Source: Rhodocyclaceae bacterium (GTDB taxonomy: Bacteria; Pseudomonadota; Gammaproteobacteria; Burkholderiales; Rhodocyclaceae). Taken from it: a stretch of DNA of 64,000 bases. The position numbers and the translations under genes were made by a program. Positions 1 to 9,121 of this stretch are shown one piece after another. The stretch spans positions 1-64,000 of the forward strand of contig VBWA01000010.1 in the NCBI GenBank assembly GCA_006218025.1, given 5' to 3'. The first letter of the stretch is position 1, and every line of letters begins with the position of its first letter. The notes below the pieces were generated by a model, which searched no databases, had not been told where the DNA came from, and worked only from the letters and a program-made list of their open reading frames with translations.

Positions 1-1248
1 GCCGAAGCCGGCGCCGAGATGACCATGATGGAAAACCGTTTCGTGCCCGCCCGCTTCAAGGACGGCTACGGTCCGGTCGGCGCCTGGTTCCTGTTGTTCA
101 AGGCCAAGGCCACCAACGCCTACGGCGAAGACTACATGGTCAAGAACAAGGAAATGCTGAACGACTACCCGCCCTACGGGCAGGCCGCCGTTCCCGCCTC
201 CTGTCTGCGCAACCACCTGATGCTGAAGGAAATGAAGGAAGGTCGCGGCCCGATCTACATGGACACCGTCACCGCCCTGGCCAAGCTGGCCGAGACGCTG
301 ACGCCGAAGGAAGTGAAGCATCTGGAAGCCGAAGCCTGGGAAGACTTCCTCGACATGTGTATCGGCCAATGCGGCATCTGGGTCGGCGAGAACATCGACC
401 CGCGCGAGAAGAACTCCGAGCTGATGCCGACCGAGCCCTACCTGCTGGGTTCGCACTCCGGCTGCTGCGGCATCTGGGTGTCCGGCCCGACTGACGTCGG
501 CGCACCGACCACGGAAGAGTACGACGGCATTCCGGCGCACCTGCCCAAGGGCTGGAACTGGGGCTATCGTTCGATGACCACGGTCAAGGGCTTGTTCACC
601 GCCGGCGACGGCGTGGGTGCTTCCGGCCACAAGTTCTCCTCCGGTTCGCATACGGAAGGCCGCCTGGCCGCCAAGTCGATGATCAAGTACGTGCTCGACA
701 ATCCCGACTACAAACTCGAGTTCGACGAGACGAGCGAACAGATCGCCGAAACGATCTGGAGGCCGGTGCGTACTTTCCTGCAGCACAAGGACTACACCAC
801 GGCGATCGACGTCAACCCGCACTACATCACGCCCAAGATGCTGCAGATGCGCTTGCAGAAAATCATGGACGAATACGTTGCCGGTGTCGCCACCTACTAC
901 AACACCAACGACAAGATGCTGGCTGTTGCCGAAGAGAAGCTCGAGATGCTGAAGGAAGATTCGCTGAAGTTGCGTGCCAAGGATCTGCACGAATTGCTGC
1001 GCGCCTGGGAAAACTACCATCGCATCCTGACGGCCGAAGCCCACATGAAGCACATCCAGTTCCGCGAGGAGAGCCGCTACCCTGGCTTCTACTATCGTAC
1101 CGACAAGAATTTCGTCGATGAAGAGAACTGGCACTGCTTCGTGAATTCGGTCTACGACAAGCACTCCAAGAAGTGGACCTGCTTCAAGCGCAAGCATGTC
1201 GATCTGATCGACAAGTCCAAGCTGTTCAAGGCCGCGGCGCCGCACTAA
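1..1248 (+). CDS. aprA: Adenylylsulfate (APS) reductase alpha subunit, 3' part
   Basis: The frame is open from base 1, so the gene begins outside the window; 415 C-terminal residues are present. AprA is the FAD subunit of cytoplasmic APS reductase, interconverting APS and sulfite plus AMP; in a sulfur oxidiser it runs towards APS. The family is recognised from the run beginning FVPARFKDGYGPVGAW, the segment SHSGCCGIWVSGPTD, and a C-terminal region rich in Tyr, Trp and Lys that ends soon after KWTCFKRKHVDLIDKS. aprB would be expected just upstream, outside the window. The electron partner, qmoAB-hdrCB, lies 1 kb downstream on the opposite strand. A strong terminator follows the stop. Confidence 0.95.
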   Translation, partial: AEAGAEMTMMENRFVPARFKDGYGPVGAWFLLFKAKATNAYGEDYMVKNKEMLNDYPPYGQAAVPASCLRNHLMLKEMKEGRGPIYMDTVTALAKLAETLTPKEVKHLEAEAWEDFLDMCIGQCGIWVGENIDPREKNSELMPTEPYLLGSHSGCCGIWVSGPTDVGAPTTEEYDGIPAHLPKGWNWGYRSMTTVKGLFTAGDGVGASGHKFSSGSHTEGRLAAKSMIKYVLDNPDYKLEFDETSEQIAETIWRPVRTFLQHKDYTTAIDVNPHYITPKMLQMRLQKIMDEYVAGVATYYNTNDKMLAVAEEKLEMLKEDSLKLRAKDLHELLRAWENYHRILTAEAHMKHIQFREESRYPGFYYRTDKNFVDEENWHCFVNSVYDKHSKKWTCFKRKHVDLIDKSKLFKAAAPH

Positions 1249-1270
1249 GCACGGTCAGGCTGTAATATTC

Positions 1271-1298
1271 AGGCCGGAAGCCGCGAGGCTTTCGGCCT
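1271..1298 (+). terminator. Rho-independent terminator of aprA
   Basis: A 12-bp stem (AGGCCGGAAGCC pairing with GGCTTTCGGCCT, one G-U pair) with loop GCGA is followed by GTTTCATTATT. It lies 23 bases after the aprA stop and separates aprA from the YkgJ gene. Confidence 0.85.
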
Positions 1299-1341
1299 GT
1301 TTCATTATTAGCGGTCAATCCCAGTCGTCACGAGGTTTCTC

Positions 1342-2235
1342 ATGTCCCAGCCCGATATTCCCTTTCCGCAAAGTCCTGTCCTTCCTACCATGGTGGACGA
1401 GAAGTACGTCATTCAGTTCTCCTGCCACAAGGGCATCGGCTGCTGGAATGCCTGCTGCTCCAACATCGACATTTCCCTCACGCCCTATGACGTAGTGCGG
1501 ATGAAGACGCGCCTCGGGATCAGTTCTACCGAGTTCCTCAAGGACTACACGGTGCCCTATGAAATGGACAAGGACAGTATCGCGGGGGTCAAGCTGCGCC
1601 CGGTCGAGAACGGTACCGCCTGCCGTTTCATGAAGCCGGAGGGCTGCGGCATCTATGAAGACCGGCCGACCGCCTGCCGCTACTATCCGGTGGCCCTGCT
1701 CTCGATGCGCAAGCAGGACGAATACGTCGACCGCGACTCCTACGCCATCGTCAAGGAAGACCACTGCAAGGGGCACGAGGTCAAGCGCCGTATCGCCATC
1801 GCCGACTATCGCAAGGAGCAGGGACTCGAAGAGTATGACGAGCTCGCCCGCGGCTGGCGCCAGCTGGTACTGAAGAAGCAGTCCTCCGGCCCGTCGATCG
1901 GCAAGCCGACCCTGCGCAGCCGCCAGTTGTATTTCATGGCCTGCTACGACATCGACCGCTTTCGTGAATTCGTCAGCGCGGAGTCCTTCAACAAGCTGTT
2001 CGACCTGCCGCAAGAGGAAAAGGCTGCGCTGCTCGTCGATGACGTCGCGCTGCTGCAGTTCGCCTTTCGCTTCCTGCGCCAGGTATTGTTCGGCGAAGAG
2101 AGTATTGCGCTGAATGCTGAGGCAGCCCAGGAGCGCCTGGCCAAGGTGCAGGAAAAGCGTCTGATCGAAGAGCGCGAGGCCGCCAAGAAGCGCGCCATGG
2201 AGTCTGAAGCCGAGGGCGACGAAGGCTTCGACTGA
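1342..2235 (+). CDS. YkgJ-type cysteine-cluster (zinc/iron-chelating) protein
   Basis: A 297-residue cytoplasmic protein of the YkgJ/CxxCxxCC family. The cysteine cluster is visible early (CHKGIGCWNACCSNID) and again around residues 95-115 (CRFMKPEGCGIYEDRPTACRYYP with conserved CxIYxxRPxxCR spacing). Such proteins are thought to bind zinc or an iron-sulfur centre; the cellular role is unknown. The C-terminus is a charged, probably helical tail. It sits between aprA and the convergent qmo-hdr genes, so a role connected with APS reductase or Qmo maturation is possible but is only inference from position. An AGG-type ribosome site precedes the ATG. Confidence 0.8.
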   Translation: MSQPDIPFPQSPVLPTMVDEKYVIQFSCHKGIGCWNACCSNIDISLTPYDVVRMKTRLGISSTEFLKDYTVPYEMDKDSIAGVKLRPVENGTACRFMKPEGCGIYEDRPTACRYYPVALLSMRKQDEYVDRDSYAIVKEDHCKGHEVKRRIAIADYRKEQGLEEYDELARGWRQLVLKKQSSGPSIGKPTLRSRQLYFMACYDIDRFREFVSAESFNKLFDLPQEEKAALLVDDVALLQFAFRFLRQVLFGEESIALNAEAAQERLAKVQEKRLIEEREAAKKRAMESEAEGDEGFD

Positions 2236-2246
2236 CGCAAAATGAA

Positions 2247-2296
2247 AGTCGGCGCTGGCGATACGGCGATTTCCCGCCGTATCGCCAGCGCCGACT
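2247..2296. terminator. Bidirectional terminator built from two inverted copies of the dispersed 22-nt motif
   Basis: A perfect 22-bp inverted repeat (arms 2247-2268 and 2275-2296, loop ATTTCC) lies between the convergent YkgJ and hdrB genes. Each arm is a full copy of AGTCGGCGCTGG-N4-ACGGCG. The + side ends in CTCTTTGTG and the - side in TTTCATTTTG, so it can stop transcription both ways. The same arm sequence recurs in valS coding DNA at 55380-55402. Confidence 0.85.
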
Positions 2297-2305
2297 CTTT
2301 GTGAC

Positions 2306-3205
2306 TTACTTCCCGGCGATCTTTTCCAGCTTTTCTGCGCGGATCAGCTGCCCGTTGAGGCCCGCATCCTTGGCCGAGCCGCCATAGGCGACAGTCATCA
2401 GCTGCGAGTAGTAGAGCACCGGCATGTTGAACTTGGTGCCCTGCTTCTTGTTGATTTCCGACTGATAGACCTCGACGTTGGCTTGGCAAAGCGGGCAGGG
2501 GGTGACGATCATCTCCGCGCCGGCATCATAGGCCGATTCGACGATGTCGCGAATCTGCTTCTGGCTCTTTTCCGGCTCGGAAAAAGCCAGTGCGCCGCCG
2601 CAGCAAGTCACCTTCTGGTCATAGCTGGTGAGCGCTTCGCCGCCGAAGGTTTCGACCATCTTGTCGAGGTAGAGCGGGTTCTCGAAGGATTCGCCGACGA
2701 TGCCGAAGGGGCGATTGGTCTGGCAGCCGACGTAGCCGGCGAACTTGATGCCTTCCAGCGACTTCTTCATCGGCTGCTTGAGGCCGTCATAGCCGAAGTC
2801 CTCGATCAGCACCTCGACCATGTGACGCACATTCGCGCCGCCGCTGTAGTGCAGTCCCGCGGCGGCCAGCGCCTCGTTGGTCTCTTTCATCAGTTGCGCG
2901 GAGCCGTCGAGGCGTTCCTTGGACTCACGGGCGCCAAGCCAGCATGCGGCACAGGTGGCGACGATATCCTGCCCCGGCAGATGCGTTTCGGCCTGGGCAA
3001 AGTTGCGTGCGTTGATCGCGATGCGCGGCAACTCGCCGCCTTCGCAGTAGCCGACCGAGGCGCCGCAGCAATTCCAGTCGGGGATCTCGGTCAGCTTGAC
3101 GTCGAGCGCATTGCACATGGAATTGGTCGACACCAGGTAGTTCGACGCCGAAGCCTTGAGCTGCGACGAGCAACCGGGGTAGAACGCGTATTCTTTCTTT
3201 GCCAT
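2306..3205 (-). CDS. hdrB: HdrB-like CCG-domain subunit of the Qmo-type complex
   Basis: A 299-residue soluble protein with two cysteine-rich CCG domains. The first uses Cys in YPGCSS, NCCGAS (about residue 47) and CAACW; the second uses GCQTN, TCCGG (about 199) and CPLC. In heterodisulfide reductase these bind the noncubane [4Fe-4S] pair at the catalytic site. In sulfur bacteria with qmoAB but no qmoC, HdrB/HdrC-like proteins are thought to replace the membrane subunit QmoC; the gene order here, qmoA-qmoB-hdrC-hdrB, fits. It is last in the operon, 14 bases after hdrC. Its physiological thiol or quinone partner cannot be read from the sequence. Confidence 0.88.
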   Translation of the reverse strand: MAKKEYAFYPGCSSQLKASASNYLVSTNSMCNALDVKLTEIPDWNCCGASVGYCEGGELPRIAINARNFAQAETHLPGQDIVATCAACWLGARESKERLDGSAQLMKETNEALAAAGLHYSGGANVRHMVEVLIEDFGYDGLKQPMKKSLEGIKFAGYVGCQTNRPFGIVGESFENPLYLDKMVETFGGEALTSYDQKVTCCGGALAFSEPEKSQKQIRDIVESAYDAGAEMIVTPCPLCQANVEVYQSEINKKQGTKFNMPVLYYSQLMTVAYGGSAKDAGLNGQLIRAEKLEKIAGK

Positions 3206-3219
3206 TTTCCGTCTCTCCG

Positions 3220-3843
3220 TCAGGCAGTGAAGCCCTTCTTGCGATCCTCGATTTCCTTCGCCTTGGCGATGATGGCGTGGAATCCCTTGAGATCCTTGAC
3301 GCCGTGGCCGCCGAAAATTTCCATGGGGTTGAGCCGTTTGGCCAGGAACAGGCCGAGGCCGATGCTCTGCATTCCAAGCGCCTCCTTGATGCCGGACACC
3401 AGGCCACCCCTGAAGTAGTGGCGAAGCGTAAGCGTCAGCTCATTGACGCGGCCCTTCTTGATCGCGTTATTCCAGAACAGGGTGGCAAAATCGCGCGTCG
3501 GCTGGCCCTTGGGGGCCAGGTTGAGGCGATGGGCGTAATTGGCCAGGCCGTGCATGATGTGGGTGATCGGCAGTTGCCTCGGGCAGCGCACGATGCAGTT
3601 GTAGCAGGAGGTGCACATGAACATCGAGTCGGAACCCAGCACCTCGTCGCGCTTGCCGGCGCGGATCATCATGAAAATCTTCTGCGGCGAATGTTCCCAA
3701 GCATTGCCCAAGGGGCAGGAGCCGGCACAGACGCCGCACTGCATGCACATCTTGACCATGTGGCCTTCTTCGACGTTGGCTTCGACTTCCTTGAGGAAGT
3801 TGTTGCGGTAGCGTTCGATGGCCGATTGATTTGCAGTTGTCAT
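3220..3843 (-). CDS. hdrC: HdrC-like iron-sulfur subunit of the Qmo-type complex
   Basis: A 207-residue protein with two classic [4Fe-4S] motifs, CMQCGVCAGSCP and CTSCYNCIVRCP, as in HdrC. It should pass electrons between QmoAB and the HdrB-like subunit. QmoC proteins carry a C-terminal cytochrome b membrane domain after this ferredoxin part; here the chain ends without obvious membrane helices, so this is HdrC, not QmoC. It is 13 bases downstream of qmoB and 14 upstream of hdrB, in one operon. Confidence 0.88.
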   Translation of the reverse strand: MTTANQSAIERYRNNFLKEVEANVEEGHMVKMCMQCGVCAGSCPLGNAWEHSPQKIFMMIRAGKRDEVLGSDSMFMCTSCYNCIVRCPRQLPITHIMHGLANYAHRLNLAPKGQPTRDFATLFWNNAIKKGRVNELTLTLRHYFRGGLVSGIKEALGMQSIGLGLFLAKRLNPMEIFGGHGVKDLKGFHAIIAKAKEIEDRKKGFTA

Positions 3844-3856
3844 CTGTCGCTTCTCC

Positions 3857-6100
3857 TTAGCCGAAGCCCTTCATGGGCGAGGGGCCGAGCTTCTCGAGTT
3901 CGGCGACGTAGTCGTTGATCAGCTTGACCACGCGGGCGTTGTCGGTGATCGCCACTTCTTGCGTCTGCACCCGCTCGGGTTCGAGGCCGAGCTGGGTCAG
4001 GGTGTCGCCGATCTTGCTCATGCGGTAGTGCGCGAGTTCGGAGCCCTTGACGAAGTGGCACTGGTAGTCGTCGCCCTTCTTGCAGCCCATCATCATGACG
4101 CCGTCGTAGCCGGCATTCAGCGCGTCGGTGATCCAGATGGTGTTGACCGACCCCAGGCAGCGCACCGGAATGACGCGGACGAAGGCCGAGTGGGTCAGGC
4201 GCGCCATGCCCGCCATGTCGAGCGCCGGGTAGGCGTCGTTTTCGCAGGCCAGGACGAGGATGCGCGGCTTCTCCTCGTCCTCCTCGGGCACCTCGACCGC
4301 CTTGACCTGGCTGCCGACGGTGTCGCAGGAGTAGTTTTCGAAAGAGATCACGCGCACCGGGCAGGCGCCCATGCAAGTGCCGCAGCGACGGCAGCGCTCC
4401 TCGTTGAATACCGGGAAGCGTCTTTCGTCTTCGTCGATGGCGCCGAAGGGGCATTCGACCGTGCAGCGCTTGCACTGGGTGCAGCCTTCGAGGCGCGCCG
4501 TCGGGAAGGACAGGTCGCCCGAGCGCGGATGGGCGGCGCGGCCGACGGCGACGCTTTCCACCGCCTGGATGGCCTTCAGTGCGGCGCCCGTGGCGTCGTC
4601 GGTGGCCTGCAGGATGTCCATCGGACGGCGCACCGGGCCGGCGGCATAGATGCCGGTGCGGCGCGTCTCGTAGGGGAAGCAGATGAAGTGCGAGTCGGCG
4701 AAGCCATGCTTGAACTGCGGCATGTCCGGGCCCTGGCGATAGTTGAGATTGAGGATCGAAATCGTCTTCATCTCGTCGCGCGCGACCTTGGCCGCGGCGT
4801 CGCCACCGTCGGCTGCCGTTACCACCGGATTCCATGCTTCGAGATCGACGCCGGCATTCGGCACCTGGCCGGTGGCCAGCACCACCAGGTCGGCGGCAAT
4901 CGTGTTTTCTTCGTCGAGGATGAGGTCCTTGAAGGTCACGCTGCAGCTGTCGCCGCCGGTGACTTTGCTTGCCTTGCCCTTGGTGAAGGTGACGCCCTTT
5001 TCCTGCGCGCCGCGGTAGAAATCCTCACCCATGCCTGGCACGCGCAGGTCCTGATACACGATCGCGGTGTCGATGTCCGGGTTCTGGTCCTTGAAATAAT
5101 TCGCCTGCTTGATGCTGGTGCCGCAGCAGTGGCCGGAGCAATAGGACAGGTGCGTGCCTGTGTCGTCGCGCTGACCGGCGCATTGCACGAACACCACCGA
5201 CTTGACTTCCTTGCCGTCGGCGCGCTTTATGGCGCCGCCGTTGGCGGTCTTGGCGAGAGCTTCGAGGCCGGCTTGATCCACGACGTTAGGCTGGCCACCA
5301 CCGAGTTCGGGCAGCTTGGCCATGTCGTAGGTGGTGAAGCCGGTGGCCTGGACGATGGCGCCGACGGTTTCCTCGGTCACGGTACCCGATTCCTGGGCGA
5401 TATGGATCACGAAGCGACCAGGGGCGCCGGAGGTCTCGGCAATGGTCGAATTCAGGTGCAGCTTGATCTTCGGATTTGCGGCGATCTTCGCGGCCATTTC
5501 GGCCACGCCGGTCTCTTGTGCCGCGGCGTAGGGCTCCTTGAAGGGCTGGCGCTTCCACAGTTGCGCTGTCATGCCGCCCAGCGCGCCGGTCTTCTCGACC
5601 AGCACAGCTTCGTAGCCGGTCTCGGCAATTTCCAGCGCAGCGGTCATGCCCGACATGCCGCCACCGACGACGAGGATGCGCTTGCTCGAGCTTTCCTTGA
5701 CGTTGCCGGCAGGCTGGGTCATTTTCTTGAGTTCGGCGCAGCCCATGCGCACATAGTCGGCGGCCATTTCCTGGCGCACTTCATCATGGTCCTTGCCGGC
5801 GGCGACTACCCACAGCACGCCTTCGCGCAGGTTGGCACGCGACATGGCGACGCCGTCGAACTGGAAGGCCTCGGTCTTGGAGCGGCGCGAACAGGCGGCG
5901 ATGCAGACGTGGGTGACGGCCTCGTTGGCGATGTCGTCCCTGATCGTCTGCACGCCTTCGGCATTGCAGAGGAAAGGATGGCTCTTGACGATGGCCATCT
6001 TGCCTTCCTTCTTGGCGATGGCCTCGAGCTGCGGCACTTTCATGGCATCGCCGATGCCACAGCCGGAGCAGATATATGCGGCGTATTTGTTATCGGCCAT
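3857..6100 (-). CDS. qmoB: Quinone-interacting oxidoreductase subunit QmoB (HdrA-like with MvhD domain)
   Basis: A 747-residue flavoprotein. Visible parts in order are: an N-terminal Cys-containing domain (YICSGCGIGDAM); an FAD-binding HdrA domain with GGGMSGMTAALE at about residue 140; two [4Fe-4S] motifs near 537 and 566 (CTQCKRCTVECP, CRRCGTCMGACP); and a C-terminal MvhD-type domain from about 610 (VLACENDAYP, then GCKKGDDYQCHFVKG). This layout is that of QmoB, which with QmoA moves electrons between APS reductase and the quinone pool or a thiol partner. It lies 2 bases downstream of qmoA. The long reading frame opposite to it is a GC-driven shadow. Confidence 0.92.
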   Translation of the reverse strand: MADNKYAAYICSGCGIGDAMKVPQLEAIAKKEGKMAIVKSHPFLCNAEGVQTIRDDIANEAVTHVCIAACSRRSKTEAFQFDGVAMSRANLREGVLWVVAAGKDHDEVRQEMAADYVRMGCAELKKMTQPAGNVKESSSKRILVVGGGMSGMTAALEIAETGYEAVLVEKTGALGGMTAQLWKRQPFKEPYAAAQETGVAEMAAKIAANPKIKLHLNSTIAETSGAPGRFVIHIAQESGTVTEETVGAIVQATGFTTYDMAKLPELGGGQPNVVDQAGLEALAKTANGGAIKRADGKEVKSVVFVQCAGQRDDTGTHLSYCSGHCCGTSIKQANYFKDQNPDIDTAIVYQDLRVPGMGEDFYRGAQEKGVTFTKGKASKVTGGDSCSVTFKDLILDEENTIAADLVVLATGQVPNAGVDLEAWNPVVTAADGGDAAAKVARDEMKTISILNLNYRQGPDMPQFKHGFADSHFICFPYETRRTGIYAAGPVRRPMDILQATDDATGAALKAIQAVESVAVGRAAHPRSGDLSFPTARLEGCTQCKRCTVECPFGAIDEDERRFPVFNEERCRRCGTCMGACPVRVISFENYSCDTVGSQVKAVEVPEEDEEKPRILVLACENDAYPALDMAGMARLTHSAFVRVIPVRCLGSVNTIWITDALNAGYDGVMMMGCKKGDDYQCHFVKGSELAHYRMSKIGDTLTQLGLEPERVQTQEVAITDNARVVKLINDYVAELEKLGPSPMKGFG

Positions 6101-6102
6101 GA

Positions 6103-7364
6103 TTACGCGGCCTCCGTTGAAGCGGTTTTACGAATGATCTGGATCGCGTGCAGCGATGCCGCCGTCGCGCTTTGCACCGAGCGATTGACGTCGAGCGGGC
6201 TGGACGCCGAGCCGGCGGCGAACATGCCGCCGTCCTTGCTGCCCTCGATGAAGTTCGACGAATCGAGGATGATGTCATCGGGCAATTTCACACCGGTGAT
6301 CTCGGGTTCCATGCCCACGGCCAGCACCACCAGGTCATGCTCGGTGGCGTAGCGGTGGTAGCCCTCGGTATCGACGCCGTGCAGGATCGGATTGCCGTTT
6401 TCCTGGTTCTCGACGATCTTGGCCACCTTGCTCTTGACGAAGCTGACCGTCGCGTCCTTCTGCACCATCTGGTAGAAGTCCTCGAAGCGGTCGATGGCGC
6501 GGATGTCGCCTCGCCATAGGCTTCGCGCACGTACTGGGTTTGTTTGAGCGAGGCCATGCAGCAGATACGCGAGCAGTGGCGCAGGTGGTTCTCGTCGCGC
6601 GATCCGGCGCACTGGATGAAGGCAATGTTCTTCGCCTCCTTGCCGTCGCCCGGGCGCAGGATCTTGCCGCCGGTGGGGCCTTGCGGATCGGCCAGGCGCT
6701 CGAATTCGAGGCTGGTGATCACGTTGGGGAAGCGGTCGTAACCGTAGGGCTGAATCTTGTTGGCGTCGTAGGGCCGCCAGCCGGTGGCCCAGATCACCGC
6801 ACCGACCTGCAGCGTCACCGACTCTTCCTTCATGTCGAGATCGACTGCGCCGACGGGGCAGGCGGCCTTGGCCTTCTCGCCTTCGGGCGTACCGACGATG
6901 GAAGGGTCGATCACGAAGCGCTGCGGATGAGCCATGTTGTGCGGCAGGTAGGCCGCCTTCATCTTGTCCAGTCCGTAGTTCCATGGATTGGGCACTTCGG
7001 CAGTAACGGCTTCGCCGCACTTGCCGCAGGCAGTGCAGTTTTCATTGACGAAGCGTGGCGCGACCTTCAGTGTCACCGCGTAATCGCCACGGCTGCCGGA
7101 AACGGCGGTGACCTCGGTCATGGTCATCAGGCGCACGTTGCGGTTCTGCTTGAGGCGTCGCAGATTGATTTCCAGCCCGCAGGTCGGATGGCACATCTTG
7201 GGAAAGTAGCGGTAGAGCCGCGCGGTGCGGCCGCCAAGGGCGGGGGTCTTTTCGACCAGGATCACCTGCTTGCCGCATTCCGCGGCTTCAAGTGCCGCCG
7301 TCATGCCGCTGATGCCGCCGCCGACGACCAGGATCGTCTGGTTGGTTGCTATTGAAGCCGTCAC
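6103..7364 (-). CDS. qmoA: Quinone-interacting oxidoreductase subunit QmoA (HdrA-like), interrupted by a one-base frameshift
   Basis: This FAD protein of the HdrA family would be about 420 residues if read through. The N-terminal part (TILVVGGGISGMTAALEAAE, CHPTCGLEINL, CTACGKCGEAV) is in one frame. Near 6505-6515 the protein AYGEA continues as DIRAIDRFEDFYQ only after restoring one missing base, and the C-terminal part (ending IIRKTASTEAA) is in another frame. There is no homopolymer at the break, so either a real mutation or a sequencing error is possible. The start is GTG at 7364-7362, 6 bases after GGGAG; the longer ATG frame has no family similarity in front of this. First gene of the qmo-hdr operon. 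Confidence 0.85.
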
Positions 7365-7567
7365 ATCGAGCTCCCGGAAAAAATGGTCTGGTGCAACCGC
7401 AATTCTAGCGGTCGAAGAGTCTGCATCCTGTGCAATCTTCCAATGTTCAAATAGAAAAGCTGAATGCTGGGTTCTCCGGCTGCGAGGGAAGCCACCGGCA
7501 CTTCGTCGCAAAATGAAACAGCGTGTGTTGACGTACATCAAGAAACCTTTTCGACTTCGGAAGGACG

Positions 7568-9115
7568 ATGAAATCGTTAGTACGAAAGGCCGGCATGCAA
7601 CTACCCGAAGGAACCCTGTTCTCTGGTTTGCGGTCGCCCATCGACGATCATCCCGAACTGATTGTCGCGGAGCATGTTTCGTTATTGAGAGCAGCGATCT
7701 GGATGATACTGATCGGTTCGGCAGTTTTCATGATCTTGCTGCTCACCTCACCGCAGGAATATCAGCGTCGAATCTATCCCGTAATCGGGCTCATTGTTCT
7801 CTCGGTAGCGTCGCATGCCATTCTGCGCGTCTGGGGGGCGTTGGTGGCCGTTCGCGTCCTCATACTGGGCGGCTGGATGCTGGCGACCTATGCAGGTATG
7901 GCCTCTGAAGGCGTCCGCACGCCTATCCTTGCTGCCTATCCGATCATGCTGGTGTTTTCGGGATGGATGCTCGGCGCCCGTTACTGCATAGCCTTGTTCG
8001 TCGCCAGCTGCATGGCGGTGATTTCCATGGCCGTCGGGCAGAACATGGGGAAGATCGGAACCGCAGCGCCTGTGTCGCCGGCGATGGTGGCGGTCGCCCA
8101 ATTGGCAGTCCTGTCGATCAGTGCGGTGATGACTTTATACCTGCTGCGCTTGTTCCGCGATCGCTATGCCGAAGAGCGACGCCTGAACGGCGAGGTAAGG
8201 CTGCATCTGAATGCGGCCGAAAAGCGTGTCACTGATTTGCGCAAGGTGGCCGAGCATATTCCGTGTCTGGTATTCGAAGGTGATCGGCAGGGATGTTGTT
8301 TGTTCGCCAACAAGGGGTTCGAGAAGTTCTTCGCCCTCCCCCCGGATGGTGCCGCTGGAACCCACATCAGCGAATTGGTGGAACCTGACTCAGCCGGTGG
8401 TTTTGCGCCGTATCAGGAGGCGGTCATGCGCGGAGAGGTTGTCGAGTTCCTCACGCGGAAGAAGTCAGCGGAGGGCGTCTGGCGAAATTTTGACGTCACT
8501 CTGGTTCCCAAGCACGCGGCGGAAGGCGAGGACGTCGTCGGCTGGTACGGCCTGATGTACGACGTAACCCGCCGCGAACAGGCCGTTTCCGAGCTGCGTG
8601 ACCGCGCGACGCACGATGCACTGACCGGCCTGGCAAATCGACTGTTTCTCGACGACCGGCTGGCTCACACCGTGGAGCGTGCAGCCCGGGCACAGGCCTC
8701 GGCAGCGGTGATGGTTATCGACCTGGACCACTTCAAGGAAGTCAATGACACGCTGGGCCATGGCGCCGGTGACCAGCTCCTGTGTCAGGTCGCCAGGCGC
8801 CTGGAAGCGTCGGTGCGCTCGGCCGATACGGTCGCCCGATTCGGCGGGGACGAATTCGTCATCGTGATCGAGGGCATCAAGTCTCTCGAATCCGCGGAAG
8901 CCGTGGCCGCGAAGATCCTTGTCGAGCTTTCTCTTCCGTTCGTGGTCGGTACCGGGACCGCGCGCATTGGCGGCAGCATCGGTGTTGCCGTCTATCCGGA
9001 AGCCGGTCGCACGGCCGAGAACCTGCTGCGGGCGGCGGACTTGGCGATGTACGAAGCCAAGGCCGCGGGACGGAACTGCTATCGCATATCGCAGGCAGAT
9101 CAGGAGAGAGTCTGA
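7568..9115 (+). CDS. Membrane-bound diguanylate cyclase (PAS-GGDEF)
   Basis: A 515-residue protein with about six hydrophobic segments between residues 40 and 200, a PAS domain at about 235-340 and a GGDEF domain to the end. The active-site motif RFGGDEF is intact (GGDEF at about 426-430). The product-inhibition site RxxD is present as RSAD five residues before it. It should make cyclic di-GMP from GTP in response to a membrane or PAS signal. It is divergent from qmoA with a 203-base spacer. AAGGA precedes the ATG by a few bases. No EAL domain is present. Confidence 0.92.
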   Translation: MKSLVRKAGMQLPEGTLFSGLRSPIDDHPELIVAEHVSLLRAAIWMILIGSAVFMILLLTSPQEYQRRIYPVIGLIVLSVASHAILRVWGALVAVRVLILGGWMLATYAGMASEGVRTPILAAYPIMLVFSGWMLGARYCIALFVASCMAVISMAVGQNMGKIGTAAPVSPAMVAVAQLAVLSISAVMTLYLLRLFRDRYAEERRLNGEVRLHLNAAEKRVTDLRKVAEHIPCLVFEGDRQGCCLFANKGFEKFFALPPDGAAGTHISELVEPDSAGGFAPYQEAVMRGEVVEFLTRKKSAEGVWRNFDVTLVPKHAAEGEDVVGWYGLMYDVTRREQAVSELRDRATHDALTGLANRLFLDDRLAHTVERAARAQASAAVMVIDLDHFKEVNDTLGHGAGDQLLCQVARRLEASVRSADTVARFGGDEFVIVIEGIKSLESAEAVAAKILVELSLPFVVGTGTARIGGSIGVAVYPEAGRTAENLLRAADLAMYEAKAAGRNCYRISQADQERV

Positions 9116-9121
9116 GCTCGG

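Noticed and set aside
3959-6352. 797-codon open frame opposite to qmoB
   Set aside because: A GC-rich third-position shadow of qmoB; its translation is rich in Ala, Gly, His and Val with no family similarity.
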